Positions 1 through 8,251 of a stretch of DNA of 43,256 bases are shown in pieces. Where the stretch lies: NCBI GenBank assembly GCA_017935185.1, contig JAGBIC010000020.1, positions 1 to 43,256 of the forward strand, written 5' to 3'. Numbering within the stretch: position 1 is the stretch's first letter; every line of letters begins with the position of its first letter. Below the pieces are notes generated by a model. The model saw only the letters and a list, made by a program, of their open reading frames with translations, was not told the origin of the DNA and ran no database searches. This stretch comes from Alistipes sp. Lineage in GTDB: Bacteria; Bacteroidota; Bacteroidia; Bacteroidales; Rikenellaceae. A program made the position numbers and the translations under genes.

Positions 1-956
1 CGAGGAGGAGTCAAACCACCGTCATACCATGTAACGGTAACCTCGGGCAACTTAACCTTATCCTTCTTACCGCGTGCAGGGAATACCATCTGTACCATCT
101 GTGCCTGAGGAGCGCAGTCGGTCAACAGAGCGGTTGAAGAACCCTGAACCTTTGTAGGATAGCCGAGCTGAAGAGCCTTGAATACGGGGTGGAGGATGTG
201 GCAAGCCATATCACCCAATGCACCTGTACCGAAGTCCCACCAACCACGCCAGTTCCAAGGCTGGTAGATGTTATTGTAAGGACGATACTTAGCCGGACCG
301 AGGAAGAGATCCCAGTTCAAAGTAGAAGGAATAGCGTGAACCTCCTTGGGAACCATCAAGCCCTGAGGCCAGATAGGACGATCGGTGAAAGCGTCTACGC
401 GAGTGATCTCACCAATCTCACCGTTCCAAATCCAGTTACATACCTGCTCTACACCCTCACCAGATGAACCCTGATTACCCATCTGGGTAGCAACACCGGT
501 CTTCGCAGCAAGCTTGGTCAACAAACGTGACTCATAAACTGAGTGAGTAAGGGGCTTCTGGCAATAGATGTGCTTACCGAGCTCCATAGCGTATGCAGAT
601 ACCAACGCGTGAGTGTGGTCGGGAGTTGCACAGATAACAGCATCGATCTCGTTTGATGCCTTATCATACATCTCACGCCAATCCCAGAAACGCTTTGCCT
701 TGGGGAAGGCGTTAAATACGTTCTTTGCATAGTTCCAGTCGGTATCACACAAAGCAACGATGTTCTCGGTCTTCTTAACTGCATTGATGTTAGAGTTACC
801 CATACCACCAATACCAACCGCTGCAATGTTCAATTTGTCAGACGGAGCTTTGTGTCCAAAAGCTGCACCCATTACATTGTTGGGGACAACTGTCATTGCT
901 GCCAGACCTGCACCTGAGGCCTTCAAAAAGTCAGCTCGAGAGATTTTTTTTGACAT
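1..956 (-). CDS. Gfo/Idh/MocA family oxidoreductase, exported, 3' end beyond window
   Basis: This is the N-terminal 318 codons of an NAD(P)-dependent oxidoreductase of the Gfo/Idh/MocA family. The start is ATG at 956 and the reading frame is open to the window edge. Residues 1-30 form a Tat-like signal (KISRADFLKASGAG). A Rossmann nucleotide-binding motif follows (AAVGIGGMGNSN), then the family's conserved CATPDHTHA and KHIYCQKPLTHS segments, which include the usual EKP-type lysine, here QKP. Such exported members usually act on sugars or glycans in the periplasm, but the substrate cannot be read from the sequence. It lies 53 bp downstream of the TIM-barrel gene and in line with tatC and tatA, so it is probably a Tat client. 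The usual second arginine of the Tat motif is alanine here. Confidence 0.92.
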   Translation of the reverse strand, partial: MSKKISRADFLKASGAGLAAMTVVPNNVMGAAFGHKAPSDKLNIAAVGIGGMGNSNINAVKKTENIVALCDTDWNYAKNVFNAFPKAKRFWDWREMYDKASNEIDAVICATPDHTHALVSAYAMELGKHIYCQKPLTHSVYESRLLTKLAAKTGVATQMGNQGSSGEGVEQVCNWIWNGEIGEITRVDAFTDRPIWPQGLMVPKEVHAIPSTLNWDLFLGPAKYRPYNNIYQPWNWRGWWDFGTGALGDMACHILHPVFKALQLGYPTKVQGSSTALLTDCAPQAQMVQMVFPARGKKDKVKLPEVTVTWYDGGLTPP

Positions 957-1009
957 GTTGTAATTTTTTAATAGGTTAATAGACAAATAATTATAAAATT
1001 ATTTATTTT

Positions 1010-2005
1010 TTAATATCTTATACTCGGAATAGTTTCAAGGTTAAACAAACTCCTCTCGGCACAATTCATTGGTGGGAGAGAAAATGTGTGGACCTCCACA
1101 ATCATATTCTCAATCTTTTGTTTGCCGGCCACGGTTGCGATAGCTTCAAAATCGATGTTTCCACTCTCACAGGCAATACCGTAGTCATGCAAATGCAACA
1201 GATATACCCTCTGACCCAATGCATTCAACAGTGTGCAAGTATCAACTTCGGCCTTGGCACACTCGTAGGTGTCGATTGCAAACCACACCTTTTCGGGGTC
1301 ACACTTCTCGACCAATATATCGAAAAGTGATTTTTCACCACCTTGAACTCGCGTTTTCAACATCCCGTCATTAGGATGAAAGCAAAACTTAAGTTCGCGC
1401 TCCAACGCCAAAGAGCCCACATGGTTAAAATATTCAGCCCACGCAACAATATCTTCTTCAGCAATATCCTGCGGGAATTCGCTCATCACCACATATTTGC
1501 ATCGCATAGCCTTATGGTCGTCCAGCGCTCTTTTCCACCAGATATCACTCGGAGATTCAGTAGCGTTAACAGTCTCGCCATAGGCGACCTCTCCCCGCTC
1601 ATCTGCAATTTTATCGGCAACAGGCCCGACGCCATCTTTAGACTCCGGCTTAAGGGTGGGCTCGTAAGCCCTATTAAGATGGCCACCAATAATGTTCAAA
1701 CCATGTTTCGATGCCAACTCACAAAACTCCCCACACTCTATATCGTGGACACGCCCCGTTGTGTAACGTCCACACTCTAAAGCGGTGTAGCCCATGGCTG
1801 CAAACTGCGAAAAGGCAAAATCAGCCCCCTCATATATAGCAGAATCAAACGACGAAGTAGAGAGTCCAATGCCGGCCGAAACCTCGCTCAACGCCTCATC
1901 CACAACATCTGTGAACGATTCTACCGCTTTTTTAAGTCCCACCAACGACGAAGCAGCATCGACAACCGACGATAATCCGTGTTTGAAAAATGCAAGCCTA
2001 TCCAT
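1010..2005 (-). CDS. Sugar phosphate isomerase/epimerase-like TIM-barrel protein
   Basis: The product has 331 residues and belongs to the AP-endonuclease-2/xylose-isomerase-like TIM-barrel family. Barrel-type segments are visible from about residue 60 on: GYTALECGRY, GLNIIGGHLN, KYVVMSEFP, KFCFHPNDG, WFAIDTYEC, VYLLHLHDYG and MIVEVHTF. These place the His, Asp and Glu residues that usually bind metal. I chose ATG at 2005; a TTG two codons earlier is also in frame. The first 25 residues (DRLAFFKHGLSSVVDAASSL) look like a Tat signal that has lost its second arginine and its clear hydrophobic core. It sits 37 bp after tatC and before an exported oxidoreductase. Such isomerase-oxidoreductase pairs are common in Bacteroidetes carbohydrate metabolism. 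The substrate is unknown. Confidence 0.8.
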   Translation of the reverse strand: MDRLAFFKHGLSSVVDAASSLVGLKKAVESFTDVVDEALSEVSAGIGLSTSSFDSAIYEGADFAFSQFAAMGYTALECGRYTTGRVHDIECGEFCELASKHGLNIIGGHLNRAYEPTLKPESKDGVGPVADKIADERGEVAYGETVNATESPSDIWWKRALDDHKAMRCKYVVMSEFPQDIAEEDIVAWAEYFNHVGSLALERELKFCFHPNDGMLKTRVQGGEKSLFDILVEKCDPEKVWFAIDTYECAKAEVDTCTLLNALGQRVYLLHLHDYGIACESGNIDFEAIATVAGKQKIENMIVEVHTFSLPPMNCAERSLFNLETIPSIRY

Positions 2006-2042
2006 AAGCAAAGGTTACTCGGTATTGGGCAAATTCAGGGCA

Positions 2043-3176
2043 CTAATCCTTCTGAATCGGCTCGCCCGTTGCATCATCACACTCCACGGCAATAATCTCA
2101 TACTCTACCTTACGACCCTCCACTTCAGTGGGAAGCTCATCCGGTGAAGCCATATCGCTATCATAAGAGTGCGCCGCGGGCTTGGGCTCGTCTACATTAT
2201 CAACCGACTCCTCTGTGCCAGCCTCATCCTGCGACTCCGAATCATCGGTCAACGAGTTGTCGTTGTTGTTATTTCCGCCTTGCTTCTCTTCATCTGAACC
2301 CTGCTCGGCAGCACTCTTCTCTGCCTCGGCTCTCTCGGCCGCCAATCTTGCCTGATATGCAGCCTCCTCCTTGGCTCGGCGAGCCTCAATACGTTCCGCT
2401 ATGCGTATACCATATTCATAAAGCGCATAACAAGGGATGAAAATCAACACCTGACTCACCACATCGGGAGGTGTAATAATAGCAGCAAAGATAAGCAACG
2501 CAGCTACCGCAATTTTGCGATACTGACGCATACCCTCCGAACTGACAATACCCATAGTGGCCAATAATCGAATGAGCAACGGCAACTGGAATGCAACCGC
2601 GGCCGCAAACGACACACTGATAACGGTAGTCATGAACGAGCTAACGTCGATAATGTTGCTGATCTGGTCGCTTACCTGATAGTTACCCAAAAAGTTGATG
2701 GCAAGCGGAGCGATGATGTAGTAACCAAAGAGCAATCCCATAATAAACCAAATGGGGGTCTCGATTGCATAGCGGATACTCTGACGACGCTGACGTGGCG
2801 GCAGAGCAGGCTTAACAAAGAGCCACAACTCCCAAATCAAATAGGGGAAAGCTACAATAAACGCACCTACGAACGAACTCTTGATATGCAACATGAACTG
2901 TCCAGCCATTTTATTGTTGAACAACTCGACGTTGTCGGGACGTATGCGCAAAACCTCCGAATTCATGAGCGTTGCCAACCAATTGAAGAAACGATTGGTG
3001 GGGAACGTCTCGCGGATGGGCGCAAATACAATATCAAGCACAATACCCTTCATAGCAAAAAGCACAATGAAGAGCAGCATAAAAACAAGGACTACTCGGA
3101 CCAAAATCTTTCGGAGCTCATCAAGATGTTCCCCGAAGGTCATTTCTGCTTCGTCGTGTGTGGTCTGGTTACTCAT
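2043..3176 (-). CDS. tatC: Sec-independent protein translocase TatC with long acidic C-terminal tail
   Basis: TatC is the multi-spanning receptor of the twin-arginine translocase and recognises folded precursors. The N-terminal FGEHLDELR segment, the conserved WELWLFVKPAL loop, the ITPPDVVSQ motif and about six hydrophobic helices identify it. The product is 377 residues against the usual 240-280. From about residue 260 a cytoplasmic tail follows. It is first an Ala/Glu/Arg-rich probable coiled coil (RIEARRAKEEAAYQARLAAE), then an Asn/Asp/Glu-rich low-complexity stretch ending at the stop. The gene starts 33 bp after tatA, and no tatB is present, as is usual in Bacteroidetes. Confidence 0.96.
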   Translation of the reverse strand: MSNQTTHDEAEMTFGEHLDELRKILVRVVLVFMLLFIVLFAMKGIVLDIVFAPIRETFPTNRFFNWLATLMNSEVLRIRPDNVELFNNKMAGQFMLHIKSSFVGAFIVAFPYLIWELWLFVKPALPPRQRRQSIRYAIETPIWFIMGLLFGYYIIAPLAINFLGNYQVSDQISNIIDVSSFMTTVISVSFAAAVAFQLPLLIRLLATMGIVSSEGMRQYRKIAVAALLIFAAIITPPDVVSQVLIFIPCYALYEYGIRIAERIEARRAKEEAAYQARLAAERAEAEKSAAEQGSDEEKQGGNNNNDNSLTDDSESQDEAGTEESVDNVDEPKPAAHSYDSDMASPDELPTEVEGRKVEYEIIAVECDDATGEPIQKD

Positions 3177-3209
3177 CTGTTAAAAAACCGTCTGTTATCG
3201 GAATAAAAA

Positions 3210-3419
3210 TTACTCGGTCTTCTCCTCCTTTGCAGCAGGCTTCTTCTCGTCGTCGATATCCTTTGATGCGGTATTTACAGCATCCTTGAACTCACGGATA
3301 CCACGACCTGCACCACGCATAAGCTCGGGCAGCTTTTTACCACCGAAAAGCAACAACAAAACAAGGGCGATGAGTATGAGCTCCTGTGCTCCGATACCAC
3401 CAATTAACAATAAATTCAT
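3210..3419 (-). CDS. tatA: Twin-arginine translocase subunit TatA
   Basis: This 69-residue protein has the TatA/E layout. A short N-terminal transmembrane helix (about residues 8-24, AQELILIALVLLLLFGG) is followed by the conserved KKLPELMRGAGRGIREFK hinge and amphipathic helix, then a charged tail. TatA polymerises to form the passage for folded proteins recruited by TatC. It is the first gene of the minus-strand tat unit and has a Bacteroidetes-type promoter 53-83 bp upstream. Confidence 0.96.
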   Translation of the reverse strand: MNLLLIGGIGAQELILIALVLLLLFGGKKLPELMRGAGRGIREFKDAVNTASKDIDDEKKPAAKEEKTE

Positions 3420-3471
3420 AACTTTTTATTTTTAAAATTCTTAAATAATTAAATTTACATATTTTCAACCC

Positions 3472-3502
3472 GAAAGATACAAACAATATTCGGTTTATAC
3501 AA
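3472..3502 (-). promoter_or_regulatory. Promoter of the tatA-tatC unit
   Basis: Read on the minus strand, TTG (3502-3500), a 20-nt spacer and TATCTTTC (3479-3472) match the Bacteroidetes consensus (TTG, 19-20 nt, TAnnTTTG) with one mismatch in the -7 box. The distance to the tatA ATG leaves a leader of about 50 nt. Confidence 0.5.
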
Positions 3503-3589
3503 CTTATAACTTGTATTTTTTAGCATAAAAGGAGTTTTATCAGCTATCCATAAAAGCTCTTTTTCAAGGATAACTCTTCTCCTGCAATA

Positions 3590-3626
3590 AAAAACGGAGC
3601 GTAATGTAAATTATTACAAACGCTCC
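3590..3626 (-). terminator. Rho-independent terminator of the S9 peptidase gene
   Basis: GGAGCGT (3596-3602) and ACGCTCC (3620-3626) form a stem. On the minus strand it is followed by TTTTTTA, 25 bp beyond the stop of the S9 peptidase gene. Confidence 0.8.
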
Positions 3627-3650
3627 GCAATACGTTATACTCAACACTTT

Positions 3651-5780
3651 TTAGAGATAATCCTCAAAATAGTTGGTTATCTTGGTGTAGAGATGAACAG
3701 CATCCTTGCCCTGAACATTGTGTGGCGCACGAGGATAAGGGAAGAAATCTACCTGAACATTATTTTTGATACACTCTCTGACAAAACTCAACGAGTGCTC
3801 CCATACCACAACATCGTCAAGCACACCCTGACAAATGAGCAGTTTACCCTTCAAATCCTTGGCTTTGTTAATAAGGCTGGTCTTGGCAAATCCCTCGGGG
3901 TTATTCTGGGTATTGTCCATATAACGCTCGCCATACATCACCTCATACCACTTCCAATCAATCACAGGGCCGCCGGCAACACCAACCTTAAAGACATCGG
4001 GGTAGTTCGTTATGAGCGAAATTGTCATAAAACCACCATAGCTCCAGCCATGCACCCCGATTCGGTCACGATCAACCCACTCATGCGACATAAGCCACTT
4101 CATACCCTCCATCTGGTCGGCCATCTCGGCCTGACCGCACTGACGGTTGATAGCCTTCTCGAACTCGGCTCCGCGATTCGAAGTACCACGGTTATCCATC
4201 ACAAATACCACATATCCGCGCTGTGCCATATACATCTCCCAGCGACGCAACTGACCGAGGAACGAGTTGGTAACCATCTGTGAGTGAGGGCCTCCATACA
4301 CATACAGAATCACAGGGTACTTCTTAGACGGGTCGAAATCAAGTGGCTTGATAAGGCGATAGTAATTATCAAATTTACCACAGGCACTTTTGACTGTACC
4401 CATCTCGATTTTTGCATAGTTATATGCTGTTGTGGGATTTTCGGCACGGAACAGTTCACGCGCAGGCTTGCCATCACAACGACCCAGTTCCACCACGCGG
4501 GGGACATCCAATGATGAGTAGCTGTCGAGGAAATAGCGGCCGCTCTTGCTCACGCTCACGCTATGCACACCTTCGGCCTTTGTCAGACGAGTCATACGGC
4601 CCGATGCGATATCAACTTTGAAAAGATGGGTTTCAACGGGCGAAACCTCGGCTGAAGTGTAATATACATTTTTATCATCCTGCGCTAAATACTGCACGCT
4701 GGCATCGGTAGCGGTCAAACGCTTGATTACACCATTATCATCACACAGATAGAGATTCCAATATCCGTCACGATTGTCGGTCGAATAGATAAATTTTGAG
4801 GGATCGCTCTTCAAGAATACCAGCGGATGCTGCGGCTCAACCCACTTTTCGTTATGCTCGGTCAAAATCTGCTTGAGCATTTCGCCCGTATTGGCGTCAT
4901 AAGAGTTGAGATGAACATTATGCTGCGCACGATCCAACACCTGAATGTAGATTCGCTTTGAATCGGGCGACCAGCTGATATTTGTAAGGTAACGCTCATC
5001 ATCAAAGTCAGTAACCTTCAAATATATGGTCTTCTCGGTGGCCATATCGTAAACACCCAGCGACACATGCTCGGAAGCCATGCCGTTCATCGGATATTTC
5101 ACATTATTTGTCGAGCCCGTACGTGTTGTGATATCGAAAAGCGGGAATTCCGTAACATTCGACTCATCCTTCTGATAAAACGCAATTTTCGAGGCATCGG
5201 GAGAAAAGAAGATACCGCCCGAAATACCGAACTCATTACGGCTGACGCTCTGGCCGCACACGATATTTTTATCCTCAAACGAGGTTATGGCTCGCTCACG
5301 CGTACCATCGAAACAATAGAGATTATTCTCACGAGTGTAGGCATACACACCGCCATCACCACTTTGACGAGTGAGGTTTGCCCCGACAGGCACCTTATGT
5401 GAAGCTACAATTTTTCCTATTTTAAGGTCGATAATATTACGCATGCCATGTGCTGCGACAATAAGCATCCCCTCATCATTGAACCCATAAGCAGGAAACG
5501 TTTTGAAATTTGTTGAGAGCAACGAGTTCAACTTATCGATTGTAATAAGGCTTCTGCGCTTGCCGGTGCGGGCATCGAAAGCCACAAGTTCAGCCCCATC
5601 AATAGCCGAATAGCTGTCGCTTGCGCCCACCCACTGTACGGGATAGCTCTTGGGGGTAAGTTCACGATTCAATACAATATCCTCCATCGAGAGGAGTTTG
5701 CGGTCGGCCTGCGCCGAAACAGGTTGTGTTGTCATAAGTGTTGCAGCAGCCAACATAGCTGCATAAAAGATAACTTTCAT
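3651..5780 (-). CDS. Exported S9 family prolyl oligopeptidase (dipeptidyl peptidase IV type)
   Basis: This serine peptidase of 709 residues would trim proline-containing peptides in the periplasm. Residues 1-23 are a Sec signal peptide ending in QPVSAQA. Residues of about 30-460 match the DPPIV N-terminal beta-propeller, with repeated SPDSKRIYI-like blades. The C-terminal alpha/beta-hydrolase domain has the nucleophile elbow GWSYGG (Ser580), Asp655 or Asp656 in GVLDDVV and His687 in APHNVQG, a complete catalytic triad. The length is normal for the family. It is a single-gene unit with its own promoter and terminator, divergent from the NamZ gene. Confidence 0.95.
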   Translation of the reverse strand: MKVIFYAAMLAAATLMTTQPVSAQADRKLLSMEDIVLNRELTPKSYPVQWVGASDSYSAIDGAELVAFDARTGKRRSLITIDKLNSLLSTNFKTFPAYGFNDEGMLIVAAHGMRNIIDLKIGKIVASHKVPVGANLTRQSGDGGVYAYTRENNLYCFDGTRERAITSFEDKNIVCGQSVSRNEFGISGGIFFSPDASKIAFYQKDESNVTEFPLFDITTRTGSTNNVKYPMNGMASEHVSLGVYDMATEKTIYLKVTDFDDERYLTNISWSPDSKRIYIQVLDRAQHNVHLNSYDANTGEMLKQILTEHNEKWVEPQHPLVFLKSDPSKFIYSTDNRDGYWNLYLCDDNGVIKRLTATDASVQYLAQDDKNVYYTSAEVSPVETHLFKVDIASGRMTRLTKAEGVHSVSVSKSGRYFLDSYSSLDVPRVVELGRCDGKPARELFRAENPTTAYNYAKIEMGTVKSACGKFDNYYRLIKPLDFDPSKKYPVILYVYGGPHSQMVTNSFLGQLRRWEMYMAQRGYVVFVMDNRGTSNRGAEFEKAINRQCGQAEMADQMEGMKWLMSHEWVDRDRIGVHGWSYGGFMTISLITNYPDVFKVGVAGGPVIDWKWYEVMYGERYMDNTQNNPEGFAKTSLINKAKDLKGKLLICQGVLDDVVVWEHSLSFVRECIKNNVQVDFFPYPRAPHNVQGKDAVHLYTKITNYFEDYL

Positions 5781-5812
5781 CGGTATATTTTATTTTTGTT
5801 TGTTTCTGCCGA

Positions 5813-5843
5813 CGAAAATACGCAATTTTAGCCATAAATACAA
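5813..5843 (-). promoter_or_regulatory. Promoter of the S9 peptidase gene
   Basis: On the minus strand TTG (5843-5841), a 20-nt spacer and TATTTTCG (5820-5813) fit the Bacteroidetes consensus with one mismatch. The leader would be about 30 nt. Confidence 0.45.
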
Positions 5844-5936
5844 CTTTTTGCATTTTTGACAGCCATTGAGACACAGATAACTACCCGCCAGCCCCGCCAC
5901 AGGCGACCGATATTCCCGACAAATTTTAATTCCGAG

Positions 5937-5967
5937 TTGCTTTTCTTGCAGCAAAGTTCTATCTTTA
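5937..5967 (+). promoter_or_regulatory. Promoter of the DUF1343/NamZ gene
   Basis: TTG (5937-5939), 20 nt and TATCTTTA (5960-5967) form a near-consensus Bacteroidetes promoter. It rules out the upstream in-frame starts at 5856 and 5967 and supports ATG 5988. Confidence 0.45.
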
Positions 5968-5987
5968 TGCATCAATATCTCAAAAAA

Positions 5988-7139
5988 ATGAAACGGATAC
6001 TTTTATTATGCATGTTACTACTGCCTATTGCATGCACAAAGGCAGCAGAGATAAAGGTCGGCGCAGAATCGACTTCACAATACCTACCCCAATTGGAGGG
6101 TAGGCGTGTGGCCGTATTGGCCAACCACACCGCAATGGTCGGCGACCAGCACCTTGTAGATATGCTTATAGCAAAAGGCATTAAGCTGGTAGGCATATTC
6201 TCTCCCGAACATGGATTCCGAGGCGGTGCCGACGCAGGCGAACATGTTGCCAACTCGGTGGATAAAAAAACGGGGGTGCCCATCTGGTCACTATATGACG
6301 GCAAAAGCACCCGCCCGTCAGATGAGAAGATGCGAGCCTTCGATGTTCTGCTGGTAGACATGCAGGATGTCGGCCTTCGTTTCTACACCTACTACATCTC
6401 GATGTTACGCATGATGGAGGCTTGTGCCGATTTCGGCTGCAAGGTTATTGTTCTTGACCGCCCCAATCCTAATGGAATGTATGTTGACGGGCCTATTCTC
6501 GACATGAAATACAAATCGGGCGTGGGGGCTTTGCCTATCCCCGTTGTGCATGGTCTTACGATGGGTGAAATCGCCAAGATGGCCATCGGCGAAGGGTGGT
6601 GCAAAGCCTGCGAATTGCAGGTAGTGCGCTGCGAATGTTACACACACCAGACCCGCTACACATTGCCTATTGCCCCATCTCCCAACCTGCCTAACCAGCA
6701 CTCCATCTATCTCTACCCATCCACCTGCCTATTTGAGGGCAGCGTATGCTCGTTGGGTCGAGGCACCGACACCCCATTTCAGGTTTATGGGCATCCATCA
6801 TATAAGGGGAGTGAGTTCAGTTTCACCCCACGCAGTGTCGCAGGAGCAAAGAATCCGCCATTGAAAGACCAAAAGTGTTATGGTGTGAATTTATGCGATA
6901 TTGACGATGAGCAGATTATTGCCGAAGGATTCAACCTCGAATATATTATCGACGCCTACCAAAATCTGAATATGGGCGAAAATTTTTTCACACGAATGTT
7001 CCTATTGCTCACGGGTGTAGATTATATAAAAGAGATGATTATCGAGGGTCACACGGCCGACGAGATACGCGCCCGCTGGCAGGCGGATGTCGAAAAATTC
7101 AAACTTCTGCGCCGAAAATACCTGCTCTACGAAGAGTAG
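5988..7139 (+). CDS. DUF1343 family exo-beta-N-acetylmuramidase (NamZ-like), exported
   Basis: The family (DUF1343, NamZ/YbbC type) releases N-acetylmuramic acid from non-reducing ends of peptidoglycan fragments. Visible family features are the N-terminal Rossmann-like block AVLANHTAMVG, SPEHGFRGGADAGEHV with the conserved EHG, the DMQDVGLRFYTYYISM block, DRPNPNG, and later SPNLPN and FEGSVCSLGRGTD. The chosen start gives 383 residues with a hydrophobic signal. The cysteine in LLLPIACTKA could be lipidated, but proline at -3 makes that uncertain, and ordinary cleavage near TKAAE is an alternative. It ends 5 bp from the convergent chromate transporter gene. Its role is probably cell-wall recycling or foraging. 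Confidence 0.93.
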   Translation: MKRILLLCMLLLPIACTKAAEIKVGAESTSQYLPQLEGRRVAVLANHTAMVGDQHLVDMLIAKGIKLVGIFSPEHGFRGGADAGEHVANSVDKKTGVPIWSLYDGKSTRPSDEKMRAFDVLLVDMQDVGLRFYTYYISMLRMMEACADFGCKVIVLDRPNPNGMYVDGPILDMKYKSGVGALPIPVVHGLTMGEIAKMAIGEGWCKACELQVVRCECYTHQTRYTLPIAPSPNLPNQHSIYLYPSTCLFEGSVCSLGRGTDTPFQVYGHPSYKGSEFSFTPRSVAGAKNPPLKDQKCYGVNLCDIDDEQIIAEGFNLEYIIDAYQNLNMGENFFTRMFLLLTGVDYIKEMIIEGHTADEIRARWQADVEKFKLLRRKYLLYEE

Positions 7140-7144
7140 AATAA

Positions 7145-7690
7145 TTACATCATCGTAGGCAGGTAATAGATTGCAATACCGGCTATGGCCGACAGGATTA
7201 TCAGTTTTATCGGATTAGCCTTTTTATACGATGCATACAGCGCCACAGCAAAAAGCAGCCAGCTCCATATATCGCCAAAACCGCCGCCATCGGAGGGAAA
7301 GAGCAACAGCAACACCGCCGCGCCAATCATACCTATAACAACGGGTTTCATCCCTGCAATTGCCCCCTTGACATAAATATTATTGTGGAGTCGCAAGAAA
7401 AATCGGGTAATAAGAATCATCAACGTCAGAGCCGGCAGACATACCGACGCGGTGGCCACCACCGAACCCCAAAAGCCCGCCACAGTATAGCCCACATAGG
7501 TTGCCGAGTTGATTGCAATCGGGCCGGGGGTCATCTGTGATATGGCGACAATGTCGGCAAATTCGGCGTTGGTCAGCCAACCGTTCTGCACAACGACCTC
7601 GTTTTGTATCAAAGAGAGCATTGCATATCCGCCACCAAAACCGAAAAAACCAATTTTAAGATAGCTTATAAAGAGTTTCAGGTATATCAT
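7145..7690 (-). CDS. Chromate transporter family, second half-size subunit
   Basis: This 181-residue membrane protein of the CHR family (short-chain type) repeats the layout of its upstream partner: FGFGGGYAMLSLIQNEVV, a ISQMTPGPIAINSATYVGY loop and several hydrophobic helices. The start ATG (7690) overlaps the partner's TGA as ATGA and has a strong Shine-Dalgarno-like AGGAGGTGA 5-6 nt upstream. That is rare in this window and suggests coupled translation. A longer in-frame extension rich in cysteine is an artefact of reading into the partner gene. Half-size CHR proteins work as pairs. Their substrate in gut anaerobes is not established and need not be chromate. Confidence 0.9.
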   Translation of the reverse strand: MIYLKLFISYLKIGFFGFGGGYAMLSLIQNEVVVQNGWLTNAEFADIVAISQMTPGPIAINSATYVGYTVAGFWGSVVATASVCLPALTLMILITRFFLRLHNNIYVKGAIAGMKPVVIGMIGAAVLLLLFPSDGGGFGDIWSWLLFAVALYASYKKANPIKLIILSAIAGIAIYYLPTMM

Positions 7691-8238
7691 CTGCTCACCT
7701 CCTTTCCTCGGTATGCTGCCCACGCAACACCCACAACAGCCCCCACAACAAGGGGATAGATAGGCGATACACCAAAATACCATATCACCAACGCCAAGGC
7801 CGCAGCCACAGCAGCAAGACTCCAATGCAATCCTTTGACAAACCCCATCACAGGAGCAAGCATTATAGCAACTACAATTGGCTGCATACCACGAAAGGCG
7901 GCATCTACGATGGGATTATGGCGAATCTGGGCAAAAAACATAGCTATCACCAGAAGTATCGTAAATGAAGGTATTACCACACCAAAAAGCGAAGTCAGAG
8001 CGCCTGCATATCCATACATCTTATATCCGACAAAAACCGCCGTATTAAGCGAAATAGGGCCCGGGGCCGACTGGGCCAGGGTGAGCAGGTCGAGAAAATC
8101 CTTCTCGGCGACCCAACCTTTTTCTCTCACAACCTCATTCTGAATTATGGATATCATGGCATACCCACCACCAAAGGTGAAGATACCAATCTTGAAGAAC
8201 GAGATAAAGAGTTCAAAATATTTACCCAATCCGACCAT
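7687..8238 (-). CDS. Chromate transporter family, first half-size subunit
   Basis: This CHR-family subunit of 183 residues has FTFGGGYAMISIIQNEVV near residue 25 and LTLAQSAPGPISLNTAVFVGYK near residue 55, the two family signatures, plus about five hydrophobic helices. It follows the methyltransferase gene by 13 bp and overlaps the second subunit by 4 bp, so the pair is probably made in equal amounts. Confidence 0.9.
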   Translation of the reverse strand: MVGLGKYFELFISFFKIGIFTFGGGYAMISIIQNEVVREKGWVAEKDFLDLLTLAQSAPGPISLNTAVFVGYKMYGYAGALTSLFGVVIPSFTILLVIAMFFAQIRHNPIVDAAFRGMQPIVVAIMLAPVMGFVKGLHWSLAAVAAALALVIWYFGVSPIYPLVVGAVVGVAWAAYRGKEVSR

Positions 8239-8251
8239 ACCGGCTCTCTAT

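Noticed and set aside
3510-3585. Imperfect hairpin between the tatA promoter and the S9 terminator.
   Set aside because: The arms have several mismatches and no gene ends or starts there to use it.
7145-7825. A 226-residue version of the second chromate transporter with a Cys/Gly-rich N-terminus.
   Set aside because: The extra 45 residues overlap the first subunit's coding frame and look like a frame shadow. The ATG at 7690 has a strong Shine-Dalgarno sequence and an ATGA overlap.
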